A stretch of 64,000 bases of DNA, from assembly GCA_016169945.1 (NCBI GenBank), contig JADLSH010000091.1:868001-932000 (forward strand). The letters run 5' to 3'. The DNA is from Trachythela sp. YZ-2020. Lineage: Eukaryota > Cnidaria > Anthozoa > Malacalcyonacea > Clavulariidae. The notes beneath the pieces are model-generated. The model made no database searches. It worked only from the letters and a program-made list of their open reading frames with translations, and was not told the DNA's origin. Below are positions 35,541-47,350 of this stretch, piece by piece; the first letter of the stretch is position 1; each line of letters opens with the position of its first letter. A program made the translations under genes and the position numbers.

Positions 35541-36024
35541 TAGAGCGTTTTCACTTATCACGTGACAAATTCTAAAATCTAAACTACGAAAGCTACAAAG
35601 CTGGCTTTCTCACTTGTTTTCTAGATCGCTATTAAGAGTGCTCACCAAATATTTTGGGTTCATACAATTTCTCCGTGAGTTACGGAGTTTTGAAAAATAC
35701 TTTTGCTATGTTATACACACAATTTGGTTTTAAAATGCTTGGTTAAGGTTAAGAAGTATAAGGGCCAGAATCTTTAGATTCTTTTTAAGTTTGGATTAGG
35801 CATCGCGTCTTAACCTTAACCAAGCATTTTAAAACCAAATAGTGTGTATAGCATATTAACATTTGAAATAATGCTGACGTCAGCAATAACATTTTTCAAA
35901 ACTCCATAACTCAGGCAGAAATAATTGTACGAACCCAAAATTTCTGGTGAACATTCTAGTAACGACATACGGAAAATATAAAAATTAATTTATGAATTTT
36001 GTGACGTCATGTGCAAACGCTCTA
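35541..36024. mobile_element. 484-bp fold-back element
   Basis: TAGAGCGTTTTCAC and GTGCAAACGCTCTA are the ends. Inside, TTTTAAAATGCTTGGTTAAGG is mirrored by CCTTAACCAAGCATTTTAAAA, so the element folds over most of its length. Non-coding. Confidence 0.72.
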
Positions 36025-36084
36025 TAGGGTGGAGGGCAGAATATATCGGTTTTCACTTGTTTCCATCTATCAAACTTAGGCACA

Positions 36085-37686
36085 GACAGATTGTGCTAGT
36101 AAATTGCGACAAAGTTGCTCAAGTGAGCACAGTCATCGCTTAATCTTCAGAACTTCTCTTCAGACTGGTGTAGTTCCATCAGATTGGAAACTAGCATTCG
36201 TGACACCAATTTTGAAGAAAGGATCCAAGCAATTGCCCGGGAATTACAGGCCAATCTCACTTACGTGTATTTGCAGCAAGGTCATGGAACACATTTTAGT
36301 GTCTAATGTTATCAATCACTTTGAAAAACACCATATACTTAATGACTTTCAACATGGTTTTCGCAAATTCCATTCATGCGAAACTCAGTTGATTGGGTTC
36401 ATTAATGACATTGGAAGGGAAATGCAAGGCGGAGGGCAGACTTATGTCATTGTAATGGACTTCTCAAAAGCATTTGACAAAGTCCCGCATAAAGAATTGA
36501 TATTCAAGTTGCCAAATTATGGTATTGAACATTATACATTAGGTTGGTACAGAATTTTCTTAAAAATCGAAAACAATGCGTTATCTTGGAAGGAGAGAGA
36601 TCAAGCTACACCCATGTTACGTTGTGAGTCCCTCAGGGTTCCGTTAACTAATAATTCTATTATTGGCCTTCATTAATGACTTACCGAAGTGTATAAAGTG
36701 CAGGGTGCGCCTTTTCGCTGATGACACAGTCGTTTATCTTGTTGTAAAATCGGTAGACGACTGTCTGCAACTGCAGCAGGATTTACAGAGTTTAGAAAGG
36801 TGAGAGAAAGACTGGAAAATGGAATTTAATACTACCAAATGCAATGTTCTTCGAATTACGAGACGACAAACACCTATTATTTTCGACTACAAACTTCACG
36901 ATTGCGCTCTTGAAGCTGTAATCATCACCAAGAATCTTGGAATACATCTTTCTGAAGATCTCAGATGGAATGAGCATGCGAGAAACATCTCACATAAAGC
37001 CAATAAGACACTGGGCTTTCTAAAGCGGAATCTACGACACTGTTCCACAGCTACGAATTCGAAGGAGAGGGCATATAAAGCCCTGGTACAACCAACAGTT
37101 GAATACTGCTCTTCTGTATGGGACCCATTCACAGCTAAGAAGTAAGAACATCAGACAGGTGGAGATGGTTCAGAGAAGAACAGCTAGATGGGTCCTCTTC
37201 CGTTACGGTCGTCAGGATAGTGTTACTGACATGTTGAACTGCCTTGGCTGGAAAACATTGCAATCTCGAAGGACAATCGCTCGCTTGACAATGCTTTATA
37301 AGCTCGATCAGAAATAACTTAGCTAACATAGATTCTTGTGTGCTACAACCGGTCACCTATAGTTCTACTCGTTCATCTGCCCACGCATATAGAATACCTA
37401 CCGCTAAGTGCGATTATTTTAAGTATTCATTCATACCAATTGCAAGAACCTTGCAGGAGTGGAATAAACTGCCCAGCCAAGTAGCTTTAAGTGAAACACT
37501 TGCTTAAATCCTTTAATTAAGGGGGCTATTTGGCAACAATGTATTAGTTCGTGTCTAAAATGGTGTGTGTCTGAAATGTGTTTATAATGTATTAGTTTGC
37601 GTCTATAATTTTTAGTTATAGTCTATAATGTTCAGAATTGAATGTAGACTTACAGGGTAAATAAATAAAAATAAATAAATAAAAAA
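36085..37686 (+). pseudogene. 5'-truncated, broken LINE reverse transcriptase
   Basis: Frames include NYRPISLTCICSKVMEH, QHGFRKFHSCETQL and VIVMDFSKAFDKVPHKEL, then after a frameshift FADDTVVYL, and after further breaks NLGIHLSEDLRWNEH and VEYCSSVWDPF. These are motifs of CR1/L2-like non-LTR retrotransposons and match the better-kept element at 57246. At least three frameshifts or stops break it, and the region between the KAFDKVPH and FADD motifs is shortened and scrambled. The 3' end is an AAATAAATAAATA tail (about 37660-37684). It is not functional. Confidence 0.9.
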
Positions 37687-39122
37687 GTTGCTAAAAATGG
37701 AAAAGGGTGTTGCAAAAGTCGGAAAAAAATGCTCTCAAAATTTAGTAGTTGTGGGTGATAACCACAAGAAAATAAAAATAGGTTATAATTATGACAATGG
37801 TGATGCAGGGTGAATATGAAATATAAGCGGCCGGGGCCAGAATGACCGGTGTTGGGGGGGGGGGGGGGTAGGGGCATATAATAAAATCGTATGTGTCAAT
37901 GAATCGTTTGAATAAGCTGGTTCTCATTTAGTCGCGGTCAAGTCATGCCAAGTCATGGTCGTCGATGTGAAACAGACAAACAGTCTGGAAAATTCTTGTC
38001 TTTTATGTACTCCATGCAAATCAATGTACTGACGCCATAATCTCGTAGTAGATGCTTGTTTCAAATTTGATCAATTTGGCCACGGCTACGAGATTATGGC
38101 GTCAGTACATGATGGCGTAAGACGATGGCATGTCGCCGTAGTCGTACTCGCAGTCAAATCTAAAGCTCTCTAATGTCACGACCGCCAATATTTAGTCATC
38201 TTGGTCGGTATAAAGCGATGAAAAGGTTCACTCCACCAGCCCCCTTAAATACGGTCTGGCTCGCCACTGCATATATTTGGATCTATACTATTACCAGGCG
38301 GGCATTTATACTAGGTTTTTGGTATATCAGTACGAGTTTAGAGAACTACTAGAAACCTTCTCGGGCTTTCTATTTTTGAACCCCCTAGTTATAGAGCAAA
38401 AACTTTGGCCGAGTTTGCAGACCATATCTTTATAATATTGACTATAATTAGGGAAGTCATATTGAAGTTTGGAATGTGACAAAACGCGACTCGTGAAAAA
38501 GCCATGATCTGACCATCTGGGACCAACATATACCACTTTTATCTACTTTTTAACTACGCGTTTTGTAGTTAAATGGTAATTAAGTCTAAAATATGCGATT
38601 CTGGTACTGGTTGGTTAACTTTCGCACTAACTATAATTGACCGTTTAACTAGCCCACTATCTTTTAAAACCTTTGAAATATTATTTATCATTATCAGATA
38701 ACTTAAACAATGTTCGCATAGTATACGCTATAACTATTGCATAACCAACTTTTGAAGATTTTTACCAGTAATGGGATATTGTGCCAATTATGATTATCAG
38801 GTTCGTTTCAGCATGCTTAAAGCAGTAGATATTATAGGATCATATAACAGAATGAGAAAAATGCGGGGGATTAACCTCTGATTGCATGAATGACCTATAT
38901 TAAATTCGTGTTGAGACAAGCAGATCATTTTTGGGAGATTTTAATATAGTTGCCAAAAATTCAAAATCCCAAGATTGGCAAGCAAAAAAAATCCTATAAA
39001 AATGTTATTTGGTCTTCTTAAGTCTTTCTACAATGCGTTAATAGAGAAACACGGGTGAAATTTCATTGCACAGCCACAGGCACTTTTACTCAATCTAGGA
39101 ATAGCCGAAATAGAACATATGA
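37687..39122. other. Non-coding stretch with a perfect-armed palindrome
   Basis: 38025-38110 pairs TGTACTGACGCCATAATC with GATTATGGCGTCAGTACA around a 37-base loop. A G-tract lies at 37855-37868. No gene seen. Confidence 0.55.
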
Positions 39123-39287
39123 GTCACGATTTAGGAACAGTTACTATTTTTAGACTTTTAGGGTTAGGGTTAGGATTAGGGTTAGGATTAGGATTAAGGT
39201 TAGGGTTGGGATTAGGGTTAGGGTTAAAATACAAAATAATACAAAATTACAAAAGTCTAAAAATAGTAACTCTTCCTAAAACGTGAC
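39123..39287. mobile_element. Inverted-repeat element enclosing telomere-like repeats
   Basis: GTCACGATTTAGGAACAG and its near reverse complement form ends of about 37 bases. Between them (39158-39225) lie about eleven degenerate TTAGGG units. The array is internal to the element, so it is not a simple relic of a chromosome end. Confidence 0.75.
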
Positions 39288-39789
39288 AGGTATAAAATAG
39301 AAACAATTCATCGTTACCACTGCGCATCTATTTGCGCAGGGCCGGATAAAGAGTTTCAAGTTGTTTCAAGAGTTCAAGAATTTCATAGCTCAAGTTGCCA
39401 AGACAGAATGATAACAGCGTGGTTAAATTTTAGTGCGGTTTAGTCTGAGTAAACAAAAGTATTATTCTTACATTTTCTTTTCATGAGCTTACTAAAAACA
39501 GGAATAGATGAGTTAACAAATAAATATTTTGTATGCATATTTTAGATTTCATGGCTGCCGCCATGTCGATTACATCTCCGCGGTGTACTACGTTTCTGAA
39601 AAGTAACGCTTTCATTAGCGTTTTTCTACTGGCATTAAGGCTTTGGAAATTTCGATCCGTTAGTGTGAACAAACGCTTCCAATTTCTTAATTTAAGCCAT
39701 AGACACGTTTTGCGAAAACGATAAAAAGGTTTATATTAGTGCTAATTTCTATATTTCGACCAAATAACGCAAGAACCAAAACGTATCTC

Positions 39790-39930
39790 AGTATTTCTTT
39801 GGGGGGACAGAATCCGCGAGGGGGGACACTATCCGCGCCACGTATAGTGTCCGGGGAGACAGTATCTGCTAGCAGATATTGTCCGGGGGGACACTTTCTG
39901 CGGCGGACACTATCCGCTGTGACACCGGTG
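39790..39930. repeat. GGGGGACACTATCCGC-type short repeats
   Basis: About five degenerate units of GGGGGGACA-TATC-GC, including a small palindrome around TCTGCTAGCAGATA. Non-coding. Confidence 0.6.
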
Positions 39931-39997
39931 CTAGCTGCATGCGCGTTATGATAGAACTCAATTTCATCTCGACTTCGAAGTTGGAACTACGCGTTAT

Positions 39998-40325
39998 GGG
40001 GCTTCGATGGCGCAGTCGTCAGAGCAAGCGCCTTTCACCTCTGAGTTATGGGTTCGATTCTCGCTGGGGACTCTACTCATGTGAAAAGAGTAAGTCAGCG
40101 CTCTGCCGAAAGTCGTGGGTTTTCTCCGGGCACTCCGGTTTCCTCCCGCAGGGAAAGCTGACTGGGTGGGTTAGGATAGACAGATTAGGAAAGTAATATC
40201 ACAATTGTTGTAAAAATATATAGTGTAGGCTAAGTACGCAATATAGGTAAGTGAAATACTTGATGTAATCGGTCACTGAAAAGCCCCGACGGGGAGTGAG
40301 CTGAATAATATATGTAATGTAATAT
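39998..40325 (+). mobile_element. tRNA-derived SINE
   Basis: The head (about 39998-40070) resembles a tRNA gene: box A TGGCGCAGTCG (40008-40018) and box B GGTTCGATTCT (40051-40061), 32 bases apart as in RNA polymerase III internal promoters. The body has CTCCGGGCACTCCGGTTTCC and the tail GACGGGGAGTGAGC followed by a TAATGTAATA-rich end. Not a functional tRNA, because the acceptor strands do not pair. Confidence 0.82.
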
Positions 40326-41068
40326 TTGAATGCGCAATCTACTCTCTACACCATATGAATTCGCTCACTGCTTCAGTTAGACTTGCTACAAGTCAGGGAT
40401 TATTCTAAGCTGAATTTGCTACCACTTGTTGGAGTTGTAAAAATATTTCTGGAGTTGTAAATGGAAATTACTGGAGTTGTTAGTTTACATTTTTATTTCC
40501 AATTTAAACAAAAGATCAAAATTGTATATACTATTGTTTATACCATAGTTTTATCGAACACGATAATAAGTAATTCGCATAGCACATATAAACCTTGACA
40601 TAGCTAGGACAATTTTTCCGAACAAATATGAAAATGGACTACCAAAATCGCCGGGAATTGGAAAAATTGTCTGCAGAGGTGACTTCCCTTCCAGTAATTT
40701 GGAGGGCTGATGTGGAATTTCAGCTACTATTTTACTTAATTAAATGAAAAGATATTATAGGCCGTAGGACGAGCATCGAAAAGATGCTTAGAAAACGGAT
40801 TCCGTTGCACCCCGCGTGGAACTACATAATTTCACATGAATCAATAGATAAAAACTTACTTTATCAGAATCCGTTGCTCCCCAAGCGAAACAGGTGCACA
40901 ATTGAGAGAAAAATCCCTCCAAAGTTTTCTATTTTCGCGCTTCGAATTCAAACCGCCATTGTTTTGGTAGCAAATACGCATGCGCATGTCAGCCAAACTC
41001 GCACTGCGCACGCGCACAAACATGCACATGCTTCGAAGTGGAAACACGCTTAGTTATGCAAAACAATC

Positions 41069-43210
41069 ATGGCTGAAGATATTTATAAAACTCGAATATC
41101 CTCATGTTTTATGCATTTTGATGGAGTTACGGAGCAACTTTTCAAAGTTACACGCCAAAGGCTTAAGAAATTTCTTGAGTGTAGGTCTAAATGGGCCAAA
41201 CTTAAATGTCAACAAGCTGAAATAGCTAAGAAATCGTATAGACGGCCAGCCAGCCTCGAAAAAAGTGACTGTCGATGGCATTTTTTGTTACAAGCAGGAA
41301 ACCACACTAAATGTCATCGGAGTGTGTTCACTTTGACGGTGAAAGTGGTTGCCCTCCGTAATTATTCTATTTATGTAGCGAAATTGGAAGGTTTTTATAA
41401 CGACATTTCGATAGATGGGATTCCATTTAAAAGCAGTTTTCGATATCATGGATTTATTGTAATTGGTTCACTGCCTAATTAGCATGTGCAAATTTCTCCT
41501 TTTCTTAATTGTCATAACTCAAAGTGACATGCTAATGAGAAACATGGTATTACTGGCACTTGTTAAAATACCTGTGTGGAGGCAAGTTTCATTATAAAGA
41601 TGTATTTATTAGAACGAGTGGTTACCCAAAGGCTTAAATTCGTAAATTATTGCGTTTTATTTCGAATATTTACCGATTTTGAAGGTCTATGTGTTATAGT
41701 GAAACTACGTGTTTGCGCCAATATGCTGTTTTTCAACCATTTACATGCCAAAACTCGACTGGCTCAACAGAAGTATATTGTGTTACACGGGTGGCAACCG
41801 GGCGTGTAGTACCGATTCGTATGTAATCTAAACATATGTGATTGTTGCCTGTCTGTAACACAACAAAAACATATTGTTGTGGCTTCTTTTTGAAAGGTCG
41901 TGTTTTGATGTATTTGCGCCATGTTTCTTATTAGCATATCATTTTGAATTATACGAAAGAAGATTATCCAAATTTTACAAATGTTAATTAGATAGTCAGC
42001 CAATTAAAATAAAACACTGATATAAAACACAGCATTCGAAAAAAATCCCATCCTTCGAAATGTTTTAGAAAAAACCTTCAAATTTTAGCACATAGATAAA
42101 AAAATACGGTTGGCAACCACTCTCACCCTCAAAGTAAACACTATCCTGAGACATTTTGCGTATTTTCATGCTTGTAACAAAAAATGCCATCGACAGTGTT
42201 TTCTAGACACTTTTTTCAAGCTTGGCCGGTCGTCTAGTACGAGAACATCGATGACGGATCTGTCAATTCATACATGGAGAAGAACCCTGACAGCATTAAC
42301 TTAGAATGGTACCATCATATGAAATGCTGGAAGAGATTTTGTGATGAAGAGAAGATCCGTAGACAACAGAGAAAAGAAGAAAAAGGAGAAGGAACTAGCT
42401 CGAAGAACCACATGTGGAAGTGGAGCCAATAGAACCAAGGCGAAAAATTACACGTCAATCAGTCGCAGAAGCTAATAAGACCCTGCCTAAAAGAAACGAG
42501 CATGTACTCCCAGAGATATGTATTATTTGTGGAAGAGACGCCTCTTGGTTCTCACTAGACAAGGTATGGTCATTTTGATAGGTGTAATACTAGCGCAATG
42601 TGCACAACATTCTCGGGTTTGGTTTTACAATATCTTGAATTGTGATCAATTAAGTTTATTTAGGGTAAAGTAGTTTCTAATGCTGCAAACATCCAACCTT
42701 GTTTATATTAGCAGATATTTAGTTTAATAATTTTGTTTCACACCAGGTAACTAAGAAGAGAAGAAGAACCCCACTCATGTTGGCAGAAACAATTGATGCT
42801 GGTCTTCTACGTACAGCTGCCGAGAGAAAGAATGATGAACGGATACTCGTGCAAATCCGGGGGAAAGACTGTGTAGCACTGGAAGTCCGCTATCACAAAG
42901 TTTGCTACTGCAATTAGACAAAATTTCATACCAGAGAGACGAAGAAGCAATCGGAGACTGAAAGATCTACATCAGTGTACGAGAAGTCTTATGATGTCTT
43001 CTGTAAGAAAGTAATCGAGACGGAGGTCATCGGAAATAAGCAAATAAAGTATATGAAAGATTTGCTGGAGAAATTTGTTATCATTGCTAAGAACACCGAG
43101 AATGTGGATGCATCTAAATATAGAGCTTTTAAACTCAAGTAACGAATCCAAGATTGGTATCCATAGAATATACTTAAGCGATGGATGGAACGCACAATTT
43201 AAGAAGCGCC
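41069..43210 (+). pseudogene. Broken gene of unknown family inside the 3.4-kb transposon
   Basis: First part 41069 to about 41235 (MAEDIYKTRISS..., with LKKFLECRSKWAKLKCQQ). After an insertion it resumes at about 42240 with NSYMEKNPDSINLEWYHH and CWKRFCDEEKIRRQQ, then shifts frame into RRKITRQSVAEANK and PEICIICGRDASW up to a donor at about 42561. The next exon (from 42748) has RTAAERKNDERILVQ and RYHKVCYCN, an in-frame stop where a Tyr codon would be expected, then YEKSYDVFCKKVIETE. Repeated H-x-x-C-Y/W and C-x-x-C patterns suggest zinc binding. I do not recognise the family. A frameshift, a nonsense codon and an insertion make it inactive. Confidence 0.6.
41236..42243. mobile_element. About 1-kb inverted-repeat insertion splitting the transposon gene
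   Basis: TCGTATAGACGGCC and, farther in, CTGTCGATGGCATTTTTTG and GTGAAAGTGGTTGCC on the left are mirrored on the right down to GGCCGGTCGTCTAGTACGA. The arms are about 130-140 bases. A second inverted pair inside (GACATGCTAATGAGAAACATGG at about 41527 and its mirror at about 41921) may be a further insertion. Exact ends not fixed by a target duplication. Confidence 0.6.
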
Positions 43211-43294
43211 AAACATATCTTGCATAGTTATTCAATAATACATTAAAGATTCAATCAGAGGTTTTCCTAGGAGTTTATATAAATATCCCTTAAA

Positions 43295-43575
43295 GCCCGG
43301 GACAAACTGGGAAACATTGTTGCGCAAAGATATTTGTCATATTATTTGTCTTACCAATGTTTCGGTATGTCATATTGTCTTACCGGCAAACGGAGAAAGA
43401 GTGTTTCATCAAATGTTTCTGAATTTGGTAGGAAATATTTTTGCTTTCCGGGAAGCAAATTTTGTTTCTGCAATAAAAGCCAATGTTTCCAGATGTGGGA
43501 GACAGGGAAACATTTGCGCAAACGTTGAAAATCACGAATATTTCCGCGACAATGTTTCTTACGTTTGGCCAAGGC
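43295..43575. mobile_element. 281-bp inverted-repeat element near the transposon's 3' end
   Basis: GCCCGGGACAAACTGG and GAAACATTGTTGCG on the left are mirrored by CGCGACAATGTTTC and GTTTGGCCAAGGC on the right. The motif AATGTTTC recurs inside. Non-coding. Confidence 0.6.
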
Positions 43576-44648
43576 TTTAGTTTAGTGAAATATTTAATTT
43601 GTTCCTTGATCGTGTGAATTGTATGTATATTTATATATTCTCCGTCCTGTTTGATACAGGTGGGTTTTTACCTCACACAAATATGTATTGAATTAGGATG
43701 TTAATATGTAGAATTAAACGGTATTTTGAAACAATAGCCAATGAATTGAAGTGATTTAGCATATGAGCTAGCAAAATGTACAATGTGTTTTAAACAATAT
43801 TTAATGTGTGTGTATTTATTCGTTAATATTACAAGGTTTGATCTCTATTCCGTGATTTTATTTTGTTGTTTTTACGGGGGAAATCGGGGAAAACCCACAG
43901 GGAAAGTCCATTTTTCCTGTCTGCGCGTGCGCAGTGCGAGTTTGGCTGACATGCGCATGCGTATTTGCTACCAAAACAATGGCCGTTCGAATATTTCGAA
44001 GCGCGAAAATAGCAAACTTTGGAGGGATTTTTTTCCCAATTGTCCACCTGTTTCGCTTGGGGAGCAACGGATTCTGATAAAGTAAGTTTTTATCTATTGA
44101 TTCATGTGAAAATTGCGTAGTTCCACGAGGGGTGCAACGGAATTGCATCTTTTGGATGCTCATCCTACGGCCTATTACTTTCAGTTTCAGCGGTCTCACT
44201 CAAGGTGTACCCTGAAGGTGCGCACGAACACCTGCATCTGCATGCATGGACCATTTGGTGAGACTCTGTCCTTGATGATAAGGATTGTATATTTGTTGTG
44301 TTATGTACTTTCTCGTATACTAAACTTGGCAATGGCCGCCGAACTTGGCGAAACTTTAATATAGGAGCGCGGGATAAAATACTGTAAATATATACGATAC
44401 CATTTCAGTAAATGTGCCCCAACTTTCAACAACTCTAAAAACTTATGCTATGATATAGAATAATGGTCTATTTGAGATTTCTTAATTTACTGGAGTTGTA
44501 ATAATCCCTGCTACAAGTCGACTCGTATTTTTTAAAAGTTTTCTTTTTTAATGTGCGAGCGAGTAAAACATGTGGGGTGTTTGAGAGCTCTAAAATTTCC
44601 GTTCCGCACTTTTAGAAAAATTAGTTTAATCGCGCATCGGGGGATAAG

Positions 44649-44768
44649 CACTCTCCTCCGCAGAGGCTGTGAGCCTCTGTAGTCTTACACTAATGAAAAT
44701 GCTCGAGACCTCACTATTAAAAACGACTAATTATTTTTAATAGCTCACAGCCTCTGTGGAGGAGAGTG
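44649..44768. mobile_element. 120-bp MITE with perfect 9-bp target duplication
   Basis: Ends CACTCTCCTCCGCAGAGGC and its reverse complement, same family as 29653-29859. GGGGATAAG lies directly outside both ends (44640-44648 and 44769-44777). Confidence 0.9.
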
Positions 44769-44777
44769 GGGGATAAG

Positions 44778-46990
44778 CGAGAATTTTGGTGGAATAAGGA
44801 ATTCTTGCACCTTTTGTTTGGGGAATTGGAATATGGAATATTTTGTTTATTACTCAACGGAAAGATAATTTTTTTCAACACATGATGTGGAACACGGAAT
44901 GTCTCAAATTTAACAATTTAATACGGAATTTTCAACTTTTGCGTGATTATACGGATTTTTTACAATTTACCCTTGGGAATGTAGAATTTTTAAGCTCCAA
45001 AAGATTTCGCCTCAACCACATAACTTACTTTAATTTCCGTTCCTCTTGGCAACTAACTGCATGTGCCTCAGCGTAATTGCCGAGAAGGAGAATATATATG
45101 GTCATGCAATTATTATTCAGATAAGCAGCCGGACAATTGTATAATAATTTAAATATCTTAGATGCAATTAAGAGCCCTCTGGATAAATATTTCCAACAGA
45201 AACATCCGTCTTCACACGAATTTACGACCAGAAAATGGCGGGAGACGATTATCGGATGCCATCAGGTCAACCAGGAACTCTAACTACCATGGCAACACAA
45301 CATAACAGTACATATTAGTGATTTTATACAGTACATATTATGTCATGTATTTATCTATTAAGTATTAAAGTATTAAGTATTTCACTAGCGTGAAAACAAC
45401 GAAAGCTTCTTCAAATGCTTCAAAGGGCTACAAGTTTATTAGTGCTTTTGTACTATTACGTACTACCCTCTCGAAATAAAGACTCTAACTAACTAACTAA
45501 TCTCTATTACTGTATTAGTCTACTCTCGAAACATTGCAATAATATCCACTAACAAATTCAGAAACATTTTGTTTCGAAACTGTGATTATTGTCACGCAAA
45601 CCTTGGTTTCTTAAGCCGGGTGGACACGCTACGATTTTATTTGGCCGATTTATAGTTTAAGTGCATGGTATTTAACGAAGTCAGGGCAGAGGGGTGAGGA
45701 ATTTGAGTCCACAGATCATACCACTGACAATTTCCCGTGACTAGTCTTCCACCTTGAAGTCTGATCTAGGCATGCTACAGTCAGTATTTGTTGTAATTGG
45801 CAAGCACTCAGCAGTTGGATTAGTCAGAACGGCCAAATATTTCTGGCGAATATTTCCTGATTTGCCAACCGTTGGGAAACATGGCTATAGCCTATAGGAA
45901 ACAAAGTTTCCGTAACAATGTTATATCTAATTTATATCTAACGTTATATCTAATCAGCGGTTATCTTCACACCATGCACCTTCTAGCGCAATTGCGAAAT
46001 GTATTAAGCGAAATATATATTCAGTGAATTTTAATATTCCCTTAAAAGCCTCTGCGGAGGAGAGAAGCTCCCTGTAGTGAAACCCAACCCCACCATACAT
46101 GGGGTTTTTTCCAAATGCCTGGGCGTAAGTTGTTTTGCCTCTCTAGGATCTGGGTAGTCAGTTTTTTAAATCACTGGTCAAACGAGGATGAAAGTCAACG
46201 AGAATAATGCAACAGTCTCGCTCGCGTTTGACCGCCAAGTCTCATCGACTCTCATCAACTCTCATCAACTTTTTGAGCTGGCTCAAAATTTGATGAGAGT
46301 TTTTACTCGTTTAACCGGTCCGCGTGGTAATATCATATCAACCCTCATGCAACTCTTGTTCTTGTTTGACCGGGCGATGAGAGTTGATGAAACTCTCATA
46401 CAAACTCTCGCTTGTTAGCTATAACTCTCATCAACTCTCATTCTCCTGACAGGAATTTCTGCTACCTAGCTGACGAATTTTTCCTCCTTATTGTTACTGC
46501 ACGAGGACCAGGGACGTTATCGTGCATTCGAACGCCCTGCGACCTTGGCATGGTGGAAATTAGTTTTTAACCTGGTCAAAAATTAAAGACAAAACTTGGT
46601 GAAAAATTTGAGTTCACTAGCTCTGTTAAGTGATATAACTACGATATTATCAAAATTACTTACTACATTGCTGTTCGATATTCATCCACTGACTTGAGCA
46701 TCATACTTCCCCTTACTGATTCTTGCATGTGATGTGGAGCTCGCTGTACTATACCACGCTGTGAAAATAACACCAATATAACGCCGGATAATTAAGATGC
46801 AATAAATTTGTAGATAACGTGTTTTGAAATTGACCTAACGACTTTTTAATTACTACCTATACCATTATAATGTAATAATCACGGCAATAAGCATCGAAAT
46901 AGATTATATTTTGAACGCGGTGTTATAAATTGTTTACTTAGAAACGATGGCAAGAAAACTAAACTGATGGAAAAATAAGATACAACTATA
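44778..46990. other. Long stretch without a gene
   Basis: Fragments only: a possible LINE 3' tail with TCTAACTAACTAACTAA at about 45484-45500, one end of the CTCTGCGGAGGAGAG MITE at about 46051, and 46170-46450, where GTCAAACGAGGATGA and many direct or inverted copies of CTCTCATCAACT form a degenerate repeat cluster. The cluster family also occurs at 16557-16590 and 50062-50190. Confidence 0.5.
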
Positions 46991-47350
46991 AAGTCTAATA
47001 GTATAAGGTGTTTGTAGATGGAACATTAGACTTGCTCCAAGTCTGTCTCTTAAAGGGGTTTTTATTGGGGAGTTATAAAGGATTGGGGAGTGATAAAGGG
47101 CGCACGAAAATGCGGGTTGGAGGAAATGAAAGCGGGCAGCGGGCGGGTGGGAAGAAAATTGGGATAGGAGAGACAATTTTTCTCCTCCCCCAATTTTCTC
47201 GCCATCCATCCCCCCTAAATTTCCTCCCGCCCGCAACTCCCCAATCCTTTAACTCCCCGATCCTTTATAACTCCCCAATAAAAACCCCTTAAGAGACAGA
47301 CTTGGAGCAAGTCTAATGGAACATCTACAAACAACTTCTACTATTAGTCC
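46991..47350. repeat. Outer hairpin interrupted at its tip
   Basis: CTAATAGTATAAGGTGTTTG at the left mirrors CAAACAACTTCTACTATTAG at the right. Without the insertion the target reads GTTTGTAGATGGAACATC followed by TACAAAC, a hairpin whose loop is the insertion site. Confidence 0.78.
47027..47315. mobile_element. 289-bp fold-back element with perfect 9-bp target duplication
   Basis: TAGACTTGCTCCAAGTCTG and its reverse complement are the ends, and AGGGGTTTTTATTGGGGAGT continues the pairing. ATGGAACAT lies outside both ends (47018-47026 and 47316-47324). Non-coding; apparent frames over it are due to its G-rich arms. Confidence 0.88.

Larger units (their letters stand above)
40758..44174. mobile_element. 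3.4-kb DNA transposon with about 260-bp inverted ends
   Basis: TAGGCCGTAGGACGAGCATC at the left mirrors the right end, and complementarity runs on to about 41018 and 43918. TTA stands outside both ends (40755-40757 and 44175-44177). A TTA duplication suits a PIF/Harbinger-type element, but the inner gene relic shows no recognisable DDE transposase, so the superfamily is open. It is inserted in the hAT element. Confidence 0.78.
40394..44510. mobile_element. hAT-type element (8-bp TSD) carrying nested insertions
   Basis: CAGGGATTATT at the left and AATAATCCCTG at the right are perfect complements; the right end continues TTACAACTCC, and GGAGTTGTAA occurs three times near the left end. CTACAAGT stands directly outside both ends (40386-40393 and 44511-44518). 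Without the insertion at 40758-44174 the element is about 700 bp, and no hAT transposase is seen, so it is non-autonomous. Confidence 0.9.

Noticed and set aside
39158..39225. A true telomere or chromosome fusion point
   Set aside because: The TTAGGG units are few, degenerate and enclosed by a MITE's inverted ends.
39998..40070. A functional tRNA gene
   Set aside because: Internal promoter boxes are present but the cloverleaf acceptor stem does not form and a SINE body follows.
43858..44199. Frames near both ends of the 3.4-kb transposon (40784-41053 and 43858-44199)
   Set aside because: They are reverse-complement images of each other in the terminal inverted repeats, not conserved proteins.
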